A DNA stretch of 64,000 nt from assembly GCA_027923505.1 (NCBI GenBank), contig BROI01000020.1, positions 609,253 to 673,252 on the forward strand, in the 5' to 3' direction. Source of the DNA: Mayamaea pseudoterrestris. Lineage: Eukaryota; Bacillariophyta; Bacillariophyceae; Sellaphorales; Sellaphoraceae. Positions 61,257 to 64,000 of the stretch are shown here, one piece after another (position 1 is the stretch's first letter; every line of letters starts with the position of its first letter). Under the pieces are notes generated by a model. It saw nothing but the letters and a program-made list of their open reading frames with translations. It did no database searches and was not told the origin of the DNA. Both the position numbers and the translations under genes were made by a program.

Positions 61257-64000
61257 CATCTTGTAAGACAGTCTGTAAGACAGTCTGAATAATGATGTTG
61301 GCACCATTCGGGTGCTTTTTGGGCACCTACAGGACTTGCTTTAGGGGCGTTTGAATGTCAAGGCACCTGCAAGCTGAGACTGTTGACAAGTTGTCACCAA
61401 TATCAGTTCTGAGACACCAGCCAAGCATACCATCTTGTAGCGCAGTCTGAATAATGATGTTGGCACCATTCGGGTGCTTTTTGGGCACCTACAGGACTTG
61501 CTTTAGGGGCGTTTGAATGTCAAGGCACCTGCAAGCTGAGACTGTTGACAAGTTGTCACCAATATCATTGCAGTCTTCTCAGATCCCAGCCAAGCATACC
61601 ATCTTGTAGCGCAGCCTGAATAATGATGTTGGCATCATTCTGGTGTGATTTGGGTGTATACATGGCTTGCTGTAGGGGCGTTTGAATGTCAAGGCACCTG
61701 CAGGCTGAGACTGGTGACAAGTTGTCACCAATATCATTGCAGTCTTCTGAGACACCAGCCAATCATACCAGCTTGTAGAGCTGCCTGAATAATGATGTTG
61801 GCATCATTTTGGTGTGATTTGGGTGTATGCATGGCTTGCTGTAGGGGCGTTTGAATGTCAAGGCATCTGCGGGCTGAGACTGGTGACAAGTTGTCACCAA
61901 TATCATTGCAATCTACTGAGATCCCAGCCAAGCATACCATCTTGTTGCGCAGCCTGAATAATGATGTTGGCATCATTCTGGTGTGATTTGGGTGTATACA
62001 TGGCTTGCTGTAGGGGCGTTTGAATGTCAAGGCTGCATCTGCAGGCTGAGACTGGTGTCAAGTTGTCACCAATATGATTCCAGTATTCTGAGACCCCAGC
62101 CAAGCATACCATCTTGTAGCGCAGCCTGAATAATGATGTTGGCATCATTCTGGTGTGATTTGGGTGTATACATGGCTTGCTGTAGGGGCGTTTGAATGTC
62201 AAGGCATCTGCAGGCTGAGACTGGTGACAAGTTGTCACCAATATCATTGCAGTCTACTGAGACACCAGCCAAGCATACCATCTTGTTGCGCAGCCTGAAT
62301 AATGATGTTGGCATCATTCTGGTGTGATTTGGGTGTATGCATGGCTTGCTGTAGGGCGTTTGAATGTCAAGGCATCTGCAGGCTGAGACTGGTGACAAGT
62401 TGTCACCAATATCATTGCAATCTACTGAGATCCCAGCCAAGCATACCATCTTGTTGAGCTGCCTGAATAATGATGTTGGCATCATTCTGGTGTGATTTGG
62501 GTGTATACATGGCTTGCTGTAGGGGCGTTTGAATGTCAAGGCACCTGCAGGCTGAGACTGGTGACAAGTTGTCACCAATATCATTGCAGTCTACTGAGAC
62601 ACCAGCCAAGCATACCATCTTGTAGCGCAGCCTGAATAATGATGTTGGCATCATTCTGGTGTGATTTGGGTGTATACATGGCTTGCTGTAGGGGCGTTTG
62701 AATGTCAAGGCATCTGCGGGCTGAGACTGGTGACAAGTTGTCACCAATATCATTGCAGTCTTCTGAGACCCCAGCCAAGCATACCATCTTGTTGCGCAGC
62801 CTGAATAATGATGTTGGCATCATTCTGGTGTGATTTGGGTGTATACATGGCTTGCTGTAGGGGCGTTTGAATGTCTCGGCAACTGGGGGGCTGAGACTGG
62901 TGACAAGTTGTCACCAATATCATTGCAGTCTTCTGAGACCCCAGCCAAGCATACCATCTTGTTGCGCAGCCTGAATAATGATGTTGGCATCATTCTGGTG
63001 TGATTTGGGTGTATACATGGCTTGCTGTAGGGGCGTTTGAATGTCAAGGCATCTGCGGGCTGAGACTGGTGACAAGTTGTCACCAATATCATTGCAGTCT
63101 ACTGAGACACCAGCCAAGCATACCAGCTTGTAGAGCAGCCTGAATAATGATGTTGGCATCATTCTGGTGTGATTTGGGTGTATACATGGCTTGCTGTAGG
63201 GGCGTTTAAATGTCATGCGGGCTTGAGACTGGTGACAAGTTGCACTCTGAGACAATAGCTAAGCATACCATCTTGTTGGGCAGCCTGAATAATGATGTTG
63301 GCATCATCTGGTGTGATTTGGGTTGTATACATGTGTGTCAAGGCATCTGCGGGCTGAGACTGGTGACAAGTTGTCACCAATATCATTGCAGTCTACTGAG
63401 ACATTATCCAAGCATACCATCTTGTTGCGCAGCCTGAATAATGATGTTGGCATCATTCTGGTGTGATTTGGGTGTATACATGGCTTGCTGTAGGGGCGTT
63501 TGAATGTCAAGGCTGCATCTGCAGGCTGAGACTGGTGACAAGTTGTCACCAATATGATTGCAGTCTTCTGAGACCCCAGCCAAGCATACCATCTTGTTGC
63601 GCAGCCTGAATAATGATGTTGGCATCATTCTGGTGTGATTTGGGTGTATACATGGCTTGCTGTAGGGGCGTTTGAATGTCAAGGAACTCCGGGCTGAGAC
63701 TGGTGACAAGTTGTCACCAATATGATTGCAGTCTTCTGAGACCCCAGCCAAGCATACCATCTTGTTGCGCAGCCTGAATAATGATGTTGGCATCATTCTG
63801 GTGTGATTTGGGTGTATACATGGCTTGCTGTAGGGGCGTTTGAATGTCAAGGCATCTGCGGGCTGAGACTGGTGACAAGTTGTCACCAATATCATTGCAA
63901 TCTACTGAGATCCCAGCCAAGCATACCATCTTGTTGCGCAGCCTGAATAATGATGTTGGCATCATTCTGGTGTGATTTGGGTGTATACATGGCTTGCTGT

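Larger units (their letters stand above)
59418..64000. repeat. Satellite A, right array (169-bp monomer, about 27 copies, runs off the window)
   Basis: Same monomer and palindrome as at 4340-5968. From 59418 to about 61545 the monomers are type A1 (GGGCACCTACAGGG block). From about 61620 to the end they are type A2 (TTGGGTGTATACATGG block) and more uniform. Period 169 (for example 61712 to 61881). The array contains a 601-bp tandem duplication. Minus-strand frames of 80-170 residues are by-products. Confidence 0.95.

Noticed and set aside
59418-63965. Many minus-strand frames of 80-172 residues with the pattern TTCHQSQPADAVTFK
   Set aside because: They follow the 169-bp satellite and change frame at each monomer; no start context or conservation beyond the DNA repeat.
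1-64000. tRNA, rRNA or snRNA genes
   Set aside because: I found no tRNA-like A and B box pair with a clover-leaf, and no rRNA-like stretch. A dedicated search (tRNAscan-SE, Infernal) would be needed to exclude small RNAs.

Overview
The window is nuclear DNA of a photosynthetic stramenopile, most probably a diatom; I cannot name the species. Three things support this. Genes carry short GT-AG introns (63 to about 236 bp). Two proteins (a fibrillin and a riboflavin enzyme) begin with a signal peptide followed by an 'AF'-type plastid transit motif. Several proteins belong to families that I recall only from diatoms: the WW-D-x-x-FR / GLE / EEQ domain, the EF-hand/TM/GDW-repeat receptor-like protein, and a DIRS-like element with a characteristic zinc-finger plus tyrosine recombinase. 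The family assignments rest on reading the sequence, not on searches.

Layout. 1-4.0 kb: the 3' part of a five-exon secreted subtilase, an inverted scrambled copy of its last exon, and an acidic protein with an internal duplication. 4.3-6.0 kb: a small island of a 169-bp satellite (A). 6.2-11.5 kb: a four-TM membrane protein, a TPR protein, an Ala/Glu-rich coiled-coil protein and a small acidic protein (both with apparent frameshifts), and a coiled-coil protein. 11.9-17.5 kb: two tandem paralogous secreted sulfatases. 19-31.5 kb: an unknown protein, a TPR / PDK1-like kinase / degenerate phosphoesterase fusion, a Golgi-type HtrL/YibB-like protein, a globin, an ARM-like protein, and a divergent pair consisting of a plastid fibrillin and a membrane-anchored selenocysteine lyase / cysteine desulfurase. 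31.8-33.8 kb: a plastid-targeted GTP cyclohydrolase II / DHBP synthase fusion in reversed domain order. 34.5-40.2 kb: two diatom-type regulatory-looking proteins sharing one domain, with a small protein between them. 41.3-44.7 kb: a large single-pass receptor-like protein.

44.9-64 kb is almost entirely repetitive: a 12-bp minisatellite, an 8-bp array, two 344-bp repeats, about 41 copies of a 174-bp satellite (B), a decayed DIRS-like tyrosine-recombinase retrotransposon with split direct repeats and an embedded satellite-B monomer, then at least 27 copies of satellite A running off the end. Nucleosome-length monomers and a YR retroelement suggest pericentromeric or subtelomeric heterochromatin. 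The gene-rich part mixes plastid metabolism, secreted hydrolases and signalling, with no evidence of a co-regulated cluster beyond the sulfatase pair and the divergent promoter.
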